64,000 bases of DNA. It comes from Altererythrobacter sp. XM-24bin4. Its GTDB lineage: Bacteria > Pseudomonadota > Alphaproteobacteria > Sphingomonadales > Sphingomonadaceae. Below, piece after piece: positions 9,468 through 18,530 of this stretch. Position numbers and translations under genes: made by a program. The stretch spans positions 1,360,657 to 1,424,656 of the forward strand of contig QCWG01000001.1 in NCBI GenBank assembly GCA_003149575.1, in the 5' to 3' direction. The notes beneath the pieces were generated by a model. The model did not search any database. It saw only the letters and a program-made list of their open reading frames with translations, and was not told where the DNA came from. Each line of letters begins with the position of its first letter. The stretch's first letter is position 1.

Positions 9468-10096
9468 CTGCTCTCTGCCGCATCATTGATCAATTTCTGG
9501 TCGACTGCGACCGCTTCGACACATTTCGGTCGTGATGTGATCCGCTCGACATAGGCTTTGAACGCCGGCCGTTCTTCAATCGAACCAAACCGCAAGCCCC
9601 AGATGAACTGGCTGCCGAAATAGACGTCTGCCATTGTGAAACGACTGCCTGCTGCGAAATCGTTTTGGCTTAGCCAATCGTGGCACGCACCCAATGTAAG
9701 GTCGAGCGAGCCGAACCCAGCCATGCCGCTGCGCTCGGGGGGCACCTCCCAGTTCATTGCCTTTGCGATTACCGCTTGTTCAAGCGGGCCAGCAGCAAAG
9801 AACAGCCAGCGAAAATAGGCGGCGCGCTCATGCTCGTCAGGAAGCAATCCGGCTTGCGGGTGCGTTTCGGCGAGATAATGACAGATTGCCGCCGCTTCGG
9901 TCACAATGTGATCATGCCCGCCATGATGGTGAACCAAAGTGGGCACTTTGTTCATCGGATTTATGCCTTTGAAGTTCTCTGGTCGCGTCGCCCAGTCAAA
10001 CACCACGTGCTCGTAGTCCGCGCCCGCCTCATGTAGCGCCCAGCGCGCAATCTGGCCTCGGCTCATCGCGACAGTGTAAAATGTGAACTCGGCCAT
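9464..10096 (-). CDS. Glutathione S-transferase family protein
   Basis: A 210-residue GST: thioredoxin-like N-terminal domain (YTVAMSRGQIARWALHEAG; NKVPTLV with the cis-Pro; VTEAAAICHYLAE for the gamma-glutamyl site) and an all-helical C-terminal domain. The Ser12-Arg13 pair replaces the usual Cys/Ser-Pro opening. Substrate unknown. It lies 27 bases after the DUF2236 gene and is probably co-transcribed with it. Confidence 0.88.
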   Translation of the reverse strand: MAEFTFYTVAMSRGQIARWALHEAGADYEHVVFDWATRPENFKGINPMNKVPTLVHHHGGHDHIVTEAAAICHYLAETHPQAGLLPDEHERAAYFRWLFFAAGPLEQAVIAKAMNWEVPPERSGMAGFGSLDLTLGACHDWLSQNDFAAGSRFTMADVYFGSQFIWGLRFGSIEERPAFKAYVERITSRPKCVEAVAVDQKLINDAAESS

Positions 10097-10123
10097 AGGC
10101 TCTCTCCCTCAGCTGAAGCTAAC

Positions 10124-10969
10124 TCAATTCTGCTTGAACGCCCAGCGCAGTGTTTTGCCCATTCCCCATGTTGCGGCGCGCGCAGGCAGGGCGGCGATGC
10201 CAGGGCGTTGCAGGCCCAGCATGGTGCGGGCAAACGGCGGCAGCATTTCGACTGCGTCGCCGCCGAGAACGCTCTGCATTCCTGGCGGGGTACCGGGCGG
10301 ACGCTGCGTCAGCACCAACTGTGCAATTTCGCGTGCCTCAGGTGATGTCCGCAATTCATCGCGAAGCTCGCGGAGCACCTCTTCGGCCTCATTGCGATTG
10401 ATCGGGACAGGATCTGCGCCCAATGCTTTCGCAATCACTGCAAACTGGCGATAGTACTCGTCTTGCTCATAGCCAGGCATATCGGGGCGCACATGGCGCA
10501 GATATCCAGCGAGAAAGCTCGAGGCTTCGGTCACATGCACCCAGGCCAGCGTACGCGGATTGGTCGCCGAATACGGTGTTCCATCCGGCAGTGTGCCTGA
10601 AACCTTGGAATGGATGCGGTTGACCCGTTCGATAGCTTTCATCGCTTCGTCGCGATGAGCAAAGGTGGTCACTGCGATAAACTTCGCTGTGCGGCGCAGT
10701 CGCCCGTGCATGTCCTCGCGGAAATTCGAATGGTCTATCACGCCTTGCAATGCGTCAGGATGCAACATTTGCAGCAGCAGCGCGCGAATCCCGCCCACCA
10801 TCATGCCCACCAGATCGGCGTGCACCATGCGAATCGGCGAATCCCTTTCAAACAAGGCTTCGTCCGATGGTGGCGTTGGCTGCTCGCCTTGCGCTGTGTC
10901 ATTGAACACACCGCGCACGCGCTCGACCAAGCCTAGGCGTAACTGTTCTATCGGATCGGTTCCTGCCAT
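10124..10969 (-). CDS. Oxygenase MpaB-like protein (DUF2236)
   Basis: The start is ATG 10969 (MAGTDPIEQLRLGLV); the open frame runs further upstream but that part looks non-coding. The 281-residue protein has the DUF2236 pattern: a membrane-proximal GIRALLLQMLHPDALQGVIDHS with conserved His, TTFAHRDEA, and HVTEASSFL. In the family these His and Arg residues bind a b-type haem, as in the fungal MpaB oxygenase. Substrate unknown; the neighbouring GST gene suggests stress or detoxification, but this is inference. Confidence 0.85.
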   Translation of the reverse strand: MAGTDPIEQLRLGLVERVRGVFNDTAQGEQPTPPSDEALFERDSPIRMVHADLVGMMVGGIRALLLQMLHPDALQGVIDHSNFREDMHGRLRRTAKFIAVTTFAHRDEAMKAIERVNRIHSKVSGTLPDGTPYSATNPRTLAWVHVTEASSFLAGYLRHVRPDMPGYEQDEYYRQFAVIAKALGADPVPINRNEAEEVLRELRDELRTSPEAREIAQLVLTQRPPGTPPGMQSVLGGDAVEMLPPFARTMLGLQRPGIAALPARAATWGMGKTLRWAFKQN

Positions 10970-11059
10970 TGGCGAACAATACAGCTTGTTGCGGACTAAT
11001 GAAAATGTTGACTTCGCAACGCTTGCAGCGGCGCGTGCACGTGTATAGGCGTTCGATGC

Positions 11060-12052
11060 ATGGCTAGCTTGATGGAAACCGATTACGATGGAACAGGCAA
11101 GACCCTGTTTCCAGAGCCTGACACAGTACTCGACGTGCGTGACGCGTTCGGGATCGATGTTGATTGGCAAGTCCCCGCCTTCAGCCTAGCCGATGAGCGT
11201 GTGCCGGAGAAAGACGACAGCTATGTGTTCGATCCGGACACAACGCTAGCGATCCTTGCGGGCTTTGCACATAACCGCCGGGTGATGGTGCAGGGCTATC
11301 ACGGTACGGGTAAATCGACCCACATCGAGCAGGTTGCAGCGCGCCTGAAGTGGCCCAGCGTTCGCGTGAACCTGGATGCGCATATCAGCCGAATCGATCT
11401 TGTTGGCCGCGACGCCATTGTTCTGAAAGACGGCCTGCAGGTAACTGAATTCAAGGAAGGCATTCTTCCGTGGGCATTGCAGCATGCCGTCGCATTGACC
11501 TTTGACGAGTATGATGCCGGTCGCCCAGATGTGATGTTCGTTATCCAGCGCGTGTTGGAAGCGTCAGGTGCATTGACGCTGCTCGATCAGAACAAGGTGA
11601 TCACGCCGAACAAATTCTTCCGTCTGTTCGCGACGACAAACACGGTCGGGCTGGGCGACACCAGCGGGCTGTATCACGGCACGCAAGCGATTAACCAGGC
11701 GCAGATGGACCGCTGGAATGTCGTTGTTGCGCTCAACTATCTCAAGCCGGAGGTGGAACAGAAGATCGTCAAGTCAAAGAGCCCGGAAACGGATGACAAG
11801 ACGATTGCCGACATGGTCAAGGTGGCTGATCTGACGCGTCAGGGTTTCATGAATGGTGACATCTCGACCGTCATGAGCCCGCGTACCGTTATGACCTGGG
11901 CGCAGAATGCGGAGATATTCAAATCGATTGGCTTCGCATTCCGGCTTTCGTTCCTGAACAAATGCGACGAATCCGAACGGGTGATCGTGAGCGAATACTA
12001 CCAACGCGTGTTTGACGAAGATCTGCCGAGCGGTGCCGGAAAAATGTCCTAA
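11060..12052 (+). CDS. cobS: Cobaltochelatase subunit CobS (AAA+ ATPase)
   Basis: AAA+ subunit that with CobT powers CobN insertion of cobalt in aerobic cobalamin synthesis. The 330 residues have the CobS N-terminus ([13 protein letters not shown]), Walker [10 protein letters not shown] (79-87), Walker [12 protein letters not shown], and sensor segment [13 protein letters not shown]. CobS-like proteins also occur in genomes lacking full B12 synthesis, so the in-vivo partner is uncertain. cobT (VWA-domain subunit), usually found close by in related bacteria, is not in this window; a penicillin-binding protein gene follows instead. Confidence 0.93.
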   Translation: MASLMETDYDGTGKTLFPEPDTVLDVRDAFGIDVDWQVPAFSLADERVPEKDDSYVFDPDTTLAILAGFAHNRRVMVQGYHGTGKSTHIEQVAARLKWPSVRVNLDAHISRIDLVGRDAIVLKDGLQVTEFKEGILPWALQHAVALTFDEYDAGRPDVMFVIQRVLEASGALTLLDQNKVITPNKFFRLFATTNTVGLGDTSGLYHGTQAINQAQMDRWNVVVALNYLKPEVEQKIVKSKSPETDDKTIADMVKVADLTRQGFMNGDISTVMSPRTVMTWAQNAEIFKSIGFAFRLSFLNKCDESERVIVSEYYQRVFDEDLPSGAGKMS

Positions 12053-12065
12053 GGGACTGGCAATC

Positions 12066-12089
12066 ACTGTGTTAATTGGATAACACAGT
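12066..12089. promoter_or_regulatory. 24-bp inverted repeat upstream of PBP gene
   Basis: Perfect 9-base arms ACTGTGTTA and TAACACAGT around a 6-base centre (ATTGGA), ending four bases before the ATG of the PBP gene. No T-run follows, so it is not a terminator. It could be an operator or an mRNA hairpin hiding the ribosome-binding site; the arms would enclose the Shine-Dalgarno region. Confidence 0.5.
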
Positions 12090-12092
12090 CCG

Positions 12093-14273
12093 ATGTTTGC
12101 CTGGCTTCGATCATCCCGACGGAGGAATCGCTCAACGGATCGCTATGAAGATGGTCGGCCGAAGGCTGGCTATTATGCGCTCCAAGATCCCTACGGCAGT
12201 GCGCTTGAGGATTTCGACGACGCATTCGATTTTCGGCCGGATGCACCGCGCCGGAAGCGCCGCTTCTGGCACCGTAAGCCCAAGCTGAATTCCGGCATCG
12301 AGCAGCCCCGTTTTGGCGAGCAATGGAAAGAGCCTGAAACCCGCTGGTATCAACCGAGCCATTATCGCGGCCGGCGTAAACGCTGGTGGCTGGTCAGGTT
12401 GATCGCGGCATTGCTGGCGATCTTCATCGCTATTGTTGCTTGGCTTGCGATAACTGCTCCGCTTGGAAAATCGCTAGAACCGATTGCACCTCCGCAGATA
12501 ACTTTGCTCGCAAGCGACGGAACGCCGATCGCTCGAAGTGGGGCGTCGGTGGATGCGCCGGTTGTGGCGAGCGAATTGCCTGATCATGTTGTTGGTGCAT
12601 TCCTTGCGATTGAGGACCGGCGTTTCTATTCGCATTGGGGCATCGATCCACGCGGGATCGCACGGGCAGCTTGGACAGGTGTGGGCGGTGGCAGCACAAT
12701 CACCCAGCAGCTGGCCAAATTCACATTTCTCACCCCGGAACAGACACTTTCGCGCAAGGCCCGTGAGGCATTGATCGCGTTCTGGTTGGAAACCTGGCTG
12801 ACCAAGGATGAAATCCTGTCGCGCTATCTTTCCAATGCCTATTTCGGAGATAATCAATACGGGCTGCGCGCTGCCAGCCTCCACTATTTCTACCGTCAAC
12901 CGGAAAACCTGAGGCCGGAGCAGGCAGCAATGCTTGCCGGACTACTGAAGGCACCTTCGCGGCTTGCGCCCACTCGCAACTACGATCTGGCTGAAGAGCG
13001 CATGCGATTGGTGATCGGCGCGATGGCGGAAGAACGCTATTTGACCGATGCCCGCGCGAGAAATCTGCCGTCACCCAGGCTTGATGTGCGCAATCGCAAT
13101 CGGTTGCCGACGGGCACCTACTTCGCGGATTGGGCACTTCCTATCGCCCGCCAGAGTGCCGAAGCGAGCTATGCCAAGCAAACGCTGACAACCACCCTTG
13201 ATGCGCGCCTCCAAGGGGTGGCGAGCCGGGCAGTCGCGAATGCTGCATTGGGGAATGCTCAGGTTGCTTTGGTCGCAATGCGGCCGAGCGGCGAAGTGGT
13301 CGCGATGATCGGCGGCAAGGATTATGCGAATTCGCCATTCAACCGTGCAACACAGGCAAAGCGGCAGCCGGGATCGACCTTCAAGCTGTTCGTCTATCTG
13401 GCCGCGCTTGGATCGGGAATGCGACCAACGGACCGCATCGATAATACGCCGATTGAGACAGGTTCCTACCGTCCAAAGAATGCCGCAGAACGCTATTCAG
13501 ACAGCCTGACGCTTGAACAGGCATTTGCTTCGTCCAGCAACGTTGCAGCGGTTCGGCTTTTTAATCAGCTTGGGAGCAAACGGGTGATCGAAACCGCGCG
13601 GAATCTGGGCATCACGTCCCCTCTGCCAGAGGGTGATCCCAGCCTGGCGCTAGGCACTTCGACGATGAGCCTGCTGGAACTCACCAGTGCCTATGCGGCG
13701 GTCGCTGCCGATGCCTATCCGGTTGAACCTCATGCTTTCCTGCAAGAGGAAGAAGGGTGGATTGAATGGCTCTTTGATGGACAGTCACATTTCCCGGGGC
13801 GTGTGCAAAGCGACATGGAACGTTTGCTGCGCGCGGCAATCAATGATGGTACAGGCAAAGCTGCGATGCTCGCTGGGCCGAATTTCGGCAAGACAGGGAC
13901 AACACAGGATTATCGGGATGCTGTGTTCGTAGGTTATGCTGGCGATCTTGTGGTCGGCGTTTGGGTTGGCAATGATGACAACACCTCGCTCAATGGTGTG
14001 ACCGGCGGCGGATTGCCCGCGCGTATCTGGCGCAATTTCATGCGCGGTGCGCGGGCCGGAAGTGACATCGTAGAACCGGCAGAGCGACCCGATCCGGAAG
14101 GGCCGATCCGCCCGCTCGACATCGAGGAACTGCGAGACATCCCGATTGATGACAACGGTCCAACCCTGTCAGTCGAACAGGAAGGGCTGACGGTGGTGAC
14201 TGAGATTGACGGTCTGCCTGTGGAGTTTCGACTGACCGAAGACGGACTCGAAATTGAATCTGGCAGGCGTTAG
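12093..14273 (+). CDS. Class A penicillin-binding protein (PBP1A/2A-like)
   Basis: Bifunctional peptidoglycan polymerase of 726 residues. A long, Arg-rich cytoplasmic N-terminus (1-97) precedes one membrane helix (about 101-120). The GT51 glycosyltransferase domain has EDRRFYSH (Glu174) and GGSTITQQLAKF; the transpeptidase domain has PGSTFK (Ser428, Lys431), SSN (481-483) and KTGTT near 600. All catalytic motifs are intact. The cytoplasmic tail is longer than in E. coli PBP1a. A 24-bp inverted repeat sits just before the start. Convergent with a thioesterase gene, overlapping by four bases. Confidence 0.95.
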   Translation: MFAWLRSSRRRNRSTDRYEDGRPKAGYYALQDPYGSALEDFDDAFDFRPDAPRRKRRFWHRKPKLNSGIEQPRFGEQWKEPETRWYQPSHYRGRRKRWWLVRLIAALLAIFIAIVAWLAITAPLGKSLEPIAPPQITLLASDGTPIARSGASVDAPVVASELPDHVVGAFLAIEDRRFYSHWGIDPRGIARAAWTGVGGGSTITQQLAKFTFLTPEQTLSRKAREALIAFWLETWLTKDEILSRYLSNAYFGDNQYGLRAASLHYFYRQPENLRPEQAAMLAGLLKAPSRLAPTRNYDLAEERMRLVIGAMAEERYLTDARARNLPSPRLDVRNRNRLPTGTYFADWALPIARQSAEASYAKQTLTTTLDARLQGVASRAVANAALGNAQVALVAMRPSGEVVAMIGGKDYANSPFNRATQAKRQPGSTFKLFVYLAALGSGMRPTDRIDNTPIETGSYRPKNAAERYSDSLTLEQAFASSSNVAAVRLFNQLGSKRVIETARNLGITSPLPEGDPSLALGTSTMSLLELTSAYAAVAADAYPVEPHAFLQEEEGWIEWLFDGQSHFPGRVQSDMERLLRAAINDGTGKAAMLAGPNFGKTGTTQDYRDAVFVGYAGDLVVGVWVGNDDNTSLNGVTGGGLPARIWRNFMRGARAGSDIVEPAERPDPEGPIRPLDIEELRDIPIDDNGPTLSVEQEGLTVVTEIDGLPVEFRLTEDGLEIESGRR

Positions 14274-14683
14274 CGGTCTGCCATCAGTATATTCATCACT
14301 GCTGTTGCGATTGGCCGATTGCGATCATCCTGCCATGCTTCCACAGTAATATTGGCATTGCGCCGCCCAAGTCGCGTGATCCGCCCCTGAGCGAAAGTTT
14401 TCTTGCGCTTGCCAGCGCTTAAGAACTGGACAGTGATGTTGATCGGCTTGAGTTGCGGGTCGCGATCTTCGCGCTGCAAGATTGCGCGCAATGCAGCGTA
14501 GCCGGCTGTTTCAAGCAATCCGCTTGTGGCCCCGCCGTGGAACGCACCAGGTCTGCCCTCGATGATCGAGCTGAACTCGACTGTGAGAACAGGTAAGCCG
14601 TCATCGCCCAGACTGTGGACGGATATGCCAAGCGAGCGCGCGTAAGCGGTCAGGAACCGGTCAAGATCCGCGTTACCGGTCAC
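14270..14683 (-). CDS. PaaI-type hotdog thioesterase
   Basis: Hotdog-fold protein of 137 residues. GRPGAFHGGATSGLLETAG is the PaaI-like segment in which HGG and a following acidic residue form the active site. The GTG at 14683 has an AAGGA Shine-Dalgarno about nine bases upstream; a TTG at 14701 is the alternative. It overlaps the upstream hotdog gene by 11 bases (more with TTG), so the two are probably made together and may form a hetero-oligomer; this is inference. Confidence 0.85.
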   Translation of the reverse strand: MTGNADLDRFLTAYARSLGISVHSLGDDGLPVLTVEFSSIIEGRPGAFHGGATSGLLETAGYAALRAILQREDRDPQLKPINITVQFLSAGKRKKTFAQGRITRLGRRNANITVEAWQDDRNRPIATAVMNILMADR

Positions 14684-15137
14684 TGCGCGGGTCCTTATCA
14701 ATGGTCATGAATACACCTGCCATCGTAGCGACCGGATCGCTGCGGTTCCCATCATGGGCAATGCCGCGCACGAAGGCGGCAGAACGGGTAATGCGATAAC
14801 ATTCAACTCGTCCCAGGACTGAACTGCGCTCTTTCGCGGGCCGTTGATAGTCCACGCGCAGGTCCAGCGTTGCAATGGGCGTGAAGACTTTCTTTGTGTG
14901 CCAGATGCTCATGCCTGACGCCATGTCGAGCAGGCTGACAATAGGCCCTGATGCAAGCACATGACGGTCTTCCTCGCCCAGCAAATCTTCTCGCCAGGGC
15001 AGTTCCAATTCCACCCAGTCTTCACCATGGTCTGAGTATTGCAAGCCCAGCCAACCCGAATGGCCATGCTGGCAGAAGAACTGCAACGCCTGTTTGGGAT
15101 CGAAAGGAGGCAAGTCTTTAGCCATTGTCCTAACCAT
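14673..15137 (-). CDS. PaaI-type hotdog thioesterase, paralogue
   Basis: Second hotdog protein, about 155 residues from ATG 15137 (ATG 15125, MAKDLPPF, is equally possible; the open frame continues to 15224). The core reads VLASGPIVSLLDMASGMSIW, where the usual HGG is SGP, so the catalytic Asp (LLDMASG) is retained but the His position is altered. ATLDLRVDYQRPA is the conserved beta-strand. It precedes and overlaps the other hotdog gene. Acyl-CoA substrates are unknown. Confidence 0.82.
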   Translation of the reverse strand: MVRTMAKDLPPFDPKQALQFFCQHGHSGWLGLQYSDHGEDWVELELPWREDLLGEEDRHVLASGPIVSLLDMASGMSIWHTKKVFTPIATLDLRVDYQRPAKERSSVLGRVECYRITRSAAFVRGIAHDGNRSDPVATMAGVFMTIDKDPRSDR

Positions 15138-15319
15138 TGCCTGCAAGGCTCTGTCCTTACAATGTTTTAATTTTTCAGAGCGCGTTCTGAGCGCCATTCC
15201 TTTGCTGGTCCGCTGGCCAATCAAGCTGCACGCGATATGTTGTGGCGTGAAGCGGAACTGTCCGGCAGCCTAATCCTCCCAGCTATTGCTAGAGGCAAGC
15301 GATCAGCGGTGGCTGAAGC

Positions 15320-15805
15320 CTAAAATGCGTTCCCGGCCAGCGCATCAATCGCACCTTGCAGAATGATTGCCGCTGCATGACTGTCGATTTTTTCCGCGCG
15401 TTTGGCACGGCTCATGTCCTGCCCGATCATCGCGGCCTCTGCACTTTGCGTCGACCAGCGCTCGTCCCATAGCAGCACGGGCAAATCAAATGCCTCGTTC
15501 AAATTGCGCGCATATGCGCGAGCTGACTGCGCCCGCGGACCTTCACTGGCGTCCATGTTGCGTGGCAGGCCGATCACTATGCCCTTAATGCTGCGCTCCT
15601 TGATCAGTGCAGCCAGAGCTTCGCGATCACGCCCGAATTTGCCGCGCGCCAGTGTCTTGCCCGCTGTTGCAAATCGCCAACCCGCGTCGCTGGTTGCGAT
15701 GCCGATGGTCTTGGTTCCTAGGTCCAGCCCGAGCAAAGCGCCTCCGTCAGGCAGCGCATCGCGCAAATCAGCCGCGCTGTCGGTGATCAGCGGTTTTGTG
15801 CCCAT
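15320..15805 (-). CDS. ruvX: Pre-16S rRNA nuclease / YqgF Holliday junction resolvase-like
   Basis: RNase H-fold nuclease of 161 residues, implicated in 16S rRNA 5'-end maturation. LLGLDLGTKTIGIATSD holds the first catalytic Asp, GLPRNMDASEGP is the conserved middle motif, DERWST gives the Glu/Arg site, and DSHAAAIILQ the C-terminal Asp. Last gene of the pyrE-pdxJ-acpS-lepB chain; it overlaps the DUF3089 gene by 19 bases. Confidence 0.93.
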   Translation of the reverse strand: MGTKPLITDSAADLRDALPDGGALLGLDLGTKTIGIATSDAGWRFATAGKTLARGKFGRDREALAALIKERSIKGIVIGLPRNMDASEGPRAQSARAYARNLNEAFDLPVLLWDERWSTQSAEAAMIGQDMSRAKRAEKIDSHAAAIILQGAIDALAGNAF

Positions 15806-16923
15806 ATTTCCACCCGGCGTTTGACGTCGGCCTGCAAATTCGCCCAGAACAGCGGGATGTCATAGACGTGATAGTCATTGCCTGGCAGAACATAGCGGCC
15901 CAGATCAGGAGGATCGCCAATCAGCAATATTCCGCGCGGATCGCAGCGAGCGGGGACAGCGTCAGCCACAAGTGCGCCGTCGGTCAGATCGGTTTCAGGT
16001 ACCAATGTGCCCAGATTTGCGCTGGCTGGCGCAGTTCCGCCGCGCGTTCCCGTCAGCGGATTCGTGCAAAGCACCGGGCTGCTCCCGCGTGACCCTCCAT
16101 TGAAGCCGACTGATCGGCTGTAATAGGCTTTGACCTGCGATGGATCGGCTGGCTCGGCATAGCTCGCCCAGCTAAGGATACAGCCGGCCTGATCAGACGC
16201 GGTGCAAGCCGGCAGCCCCATAAGCGGCAAATCATGGGTTTCAGAAATCGGCCAGCCGACAACATATGCGGCGGCGATCCGATCGGCGAGTGGGGACCCG
16301 GCGACCCGCTCGCTGAGCAGGCTCATCATGTGGAGTGAGCCTTGACTGTGGCCGGCGAGCACAATCGGTAGGTCAGGATCGATGGTATCAACAAAATACG
16401 CAAATGCCTGTGCAACATCGCGGTAAGCGGTGTCGAAAGCCATTTGACCCTCGGGCTTGTCGGTCATGAACGCACCGATTGTCGCTTGGCGATAGCGCGG
16501 CGCCCAGATCTCGCTCGCTTTGCTAAAAGGGCTGGCCATTCCGCGCAAATATATGCGTGCGACGCGTTCCGCATCTTCATCACCCAGTTCGGCATTCCAG
16601 CTCGACCGACTGAGGTAACTGGTCGGATGGACGAAAAAGACTGCAAAATCGGGTGGTGAGGGGGCAGCCGGAGTAGGCAGCAAGCCACGATTATTGGCGT
16701 AATCTGGCTGCCAGCGAACCAACTCGTCGCCCTTTCCCGGACGAACAAACCACATATCCGTTTCTGCATAGGCATTTTCGGCAAGCGCCTCTTGCTCAAC
16801 GAATTGCTCGGTCGGAACAAAGGCAAGCGCGGTCAATTCCGCCGCCCAAACGCGCAGGACGATGAGGCCCGCAATCACCAAGACGATGATCACGGCTACG
16901 AGATAAAGGAACTTCTTAGCCAT
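15787..16923 (-). CDS. DUF3089 alpha/beta-hydrolase-like membrane-anchored protein
   Basis: A 378-residue protein with an N-terminal hydrophobic helix (about 4-26), probably an anchor with the rest in the periplasm. VFFVHPTSYLS and LAGHSQGSLH are the DUF3089 hallmarks, the latter being a GxSxG nucleophile elbow. Several Cys in the second half (for example ACTASDQAGC) could form disulfides in the periplasm. Probably an esterase/lipase of unknown substrate. Between lepB (12-base gap) and ruvX (19-base overlap). Confidence 0.85.
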   Translation of the reverse strand: MAKKFLYLVAVIIVLVIAGLIVLRVWAAELTALAFVPTEQFVEQEALAENAYAETDMWFVRPGKGDELVRWQPDYANNRGLLPTPAAPSPPDFAVFFVHPTSYLSRSSWNAELGDEDAERVARIYLRGMASPFSKASEIWAPRYRQATIGAFMTDKPEGQMAFDTAYRDVAQAFAYFVDTIDPDLPIVLAGHSQGSLHMMSLLSERVAGSPLADRIAAAYVVGWPISETHDLPLMGLPACTASDQAGCILSWASYAEPADPSQVKAYYSRSVGFNGGSRGSSPVLCTNPLTGTRGGTAPASANLGTLVPETDLTDGALVADAVPARCDPRGILLIGDPPDLGRYVLPGNDYHVYDIPLFWANLQADVKRRVEIWAQNR

Positions 16924-16935
16924 TGCCTGCGCGCG

Positions 16936-17829
16936 CTATTCCGCGCTGGAATATTCGGCCTTGGGCGCGCGCAGTGTCGACCAAGAACGGTTATCACGCA
17001 GCGCAGACCACCAGGTAAACGGGTTCCAGCTGGCTGAGCCGTTTAGCGAAAAGGTTATGAACTCTGCGCGCCCACCGATGTTTTCGAGCGGCACGGCGCC
17101 CATCAGTCCGCGATCGCTATTTAGCTCGCGGCTATCGGCAGAGTGGTCCCGGTTGTCGCCCATCACGAAGACTTCGCCTTCCGGAATGGTGATTTGTTCG
17201 AAATTGTCGAGCAATTGGTCTTCAAGATGGTCAATCACCAGAAACGAAGCGCCGTTGGGCATTGTCTCGCGATAGGCGGGCACTTCGTAATATTGTGTGC
17301 CGTCGGCATCCCGCACGAGGTAGGCTGAAAAGGCACTAAGGCAGGGCGATCCCTCGCATAGCAGCTCCGGCTCGAACGGGATTTTGACGTTGGGCACTAT
17401 CTCGCGCTTCACTGGCTCACCGTTCAGGATAATGATGCCATTTTCGACTGCAATCGTATCGCCGGGAAGGCCAACAACGCGCTTGATATAATCCTCGTCG
17501 CGAACCGGATGAACCGGGATGACAACGTCACCATATTCCGGCGTATCGCCTATAATCCGCCAATCGCCGCGCGGTAGAAGGTGGAAGCTCGCCGAAGCCC
17601 AGCTCCAGCCATAGGGATACTTGCTGACCACCAGGCGATCGCCCACCCAAAGGCTCGGCATCATTGACGTCGACGGGATGTAGAATGGTTTTGCCACCAG
17701 GCTGTGAAAAACGAGCACGGCGAGAAGCATCAGGCTGAGCCCGCGCAATTCCGCGAGCCAGTTTACCTTTTCTTCGGTGTCCTTGGATTTGATCTTGTCG
17801 TTTGTCACAGTGTCAGAGCCGGTAGCCAT
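16936..17829 (-). CDS. lepB: Signal peptidase I
   Basis: Inner-membrane protease that removes signal peptides from secreted proteins. After a cytoplasmic N-terminus and one helix (about 31-46), IPSTSMMPSL carries the nucleophile Ser55, KRVVGLPGD the general-base Lys, and GDNRDHSADSR is box E. At 297 residues the length is normal for a proteobacterial one-helix enzyme. It lies 15 bases after acpS and 12 before the DUF3089 gene. Confidence 0.96.
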   Translation of the reverse strand: MATGSDTVTNDKIKSKDTEEKVNWLAELRGLSLMLLAVLVFHSLVAKPFYIPSTSMMPSLWVGDRLVVSKYPYGWSWASASFHLLPRGDWRIIGDTPEYGDVVIPVHPVRDEDYIKRVVGLPGDTIAVENGIIILNGEPVKREIVPNVKIPFEPELLCEGSPCLSAFSAYLVRDADGTQYYEVPAYRETMPNGASFLVIDHLEDQLLDNFEQITIPEGEVFVMGDNRDHSADSRELNSDRGLMGAVPLENIGGRAEFITFSLNGSASWNPFTWWSALRDNRSWSTLRAPKAEYSSAE

Positions 17830-17844
17830 ATCTTTGTGTCGCGT

Positions 17845-18252
17845 TCAGCCTAGGATTGGGTGCGATTCGATGATCACGAATGCCTGCGCCCATGGATGAT
17901 CGTCGGTGAGAGTGAGATGAATGAAGGCCTCATGGCCATCCGGCGTCAATTCCGCAAGCCGTTTCGCAGCGCCACCCGCGAGCGCTAGGGTTGGCGCACC
18001 CGATGGCGCATTAACAACGCCGATATCTTTCATATAGACACCGCGTTTGAAACCAGTGCCTACAGCTTTGCTGAAAGCTTCCTTTGCAGCGAAGCGCTTG
18101 GCGTAGGTTCCCGCGATAGTGAATGGCCGACGGCGTGCTTTGGCGCGCTCTATCTCTGTGAAGACCCGGTATTCAAACCGCTCGCCATAACGCTCGAGCG
18201 AATTTTGGATCCGCTCGATACTGCATAGGTCAGAGCCGAGCCCGATGATCAT
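17845..18252 (-). CDS. acpS: Holo-[acyl-carrier-protein] synthase
   Basis: Transfers 4'-phosphopantetheine from CoA to acyl carrier protein. The 135-residue enzyme shows [12 protein letters not shown] (Mg2+-binding Asp) and [16 protein letters not shown] (second metal-binding Glu and CoA-binding Lys). Its ATG overlaps the stop of the upstream membrane protein by four bases. Confidence 0.95.
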   Translation of the reverse strand: MIIGLGSDLCSIERIQNSLERYGERFEYRVFTEIERAKARRRPFTIAGTYAKRFAAKEAFSKAVGTGFKRGVYMKDIGVVNAPSGAPTLALAGGAAKRLAELTPDGHEAFIHLTLTDDHPWAQAFVIIESHPILG

Positions 18253-18530
18253 GATCCACCTCGTAAAATCATAGCTGCCAGCAGGAACACGATCATCCAG
18301 TGCAAAATGACCTGAGTCTTCACGAGATAATGCGCGGGGTCACCTTTCGCCATCTTCAGGGTCATGCCGTAGCCAAAGATTTGAAGGAGCGGCCATAAAA
18401 TCGCAAATGAAAGAGCGATTCCGGTCCACAGGGAATAGCCGAGCAATGCAATGCTCAGGACGAACGACAGGGCTCCGGCCAAAAACCAGCCGAACTGAGC
18501 GCTGGTAACCTGAGCCTGTTCGCTGCTCAC
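18249..18530 (-). CDS. Small membrane protein of unknown function
   Basis: A 93-residue protein with a GTG start. Hydrophobic segments are at about 14-32, 35-54 and 72-90, so three membrane helices are likely. I do not recognise a family. Both ends overlap neighbours by four bases (pdxJ stop upstream, acpS start downstream), which argues for a real translated gene tied to this operon. A role in phospholipid or membrane assembly beside acpS and lepB would only be guilt by association. Confidence 0.8.
   Translation of the reverse strand: MSSEQAQVTSAQFGWFLAGALSFVLSIALLGYSLWTGIALSFAILWPLLQIFGYGMTLKMAKGDPAHYLVKTQVILHWMIVFLLAAMILRGGS

Noticed and set aside
14673..15224. Longer start for the second hotdog thioesterase at 15224
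   Set aside because: The extra N-terminal residues are basic and unlike the family; ATG 15137 or 15125 fit better.
15234..15270. A possible further AGCGGA repeat copy (AGCGGA followed by ACTGTCCGG)
   Set aside because: The left half (ATTGGG-CG) does not match, so the resemblance is probably chance.
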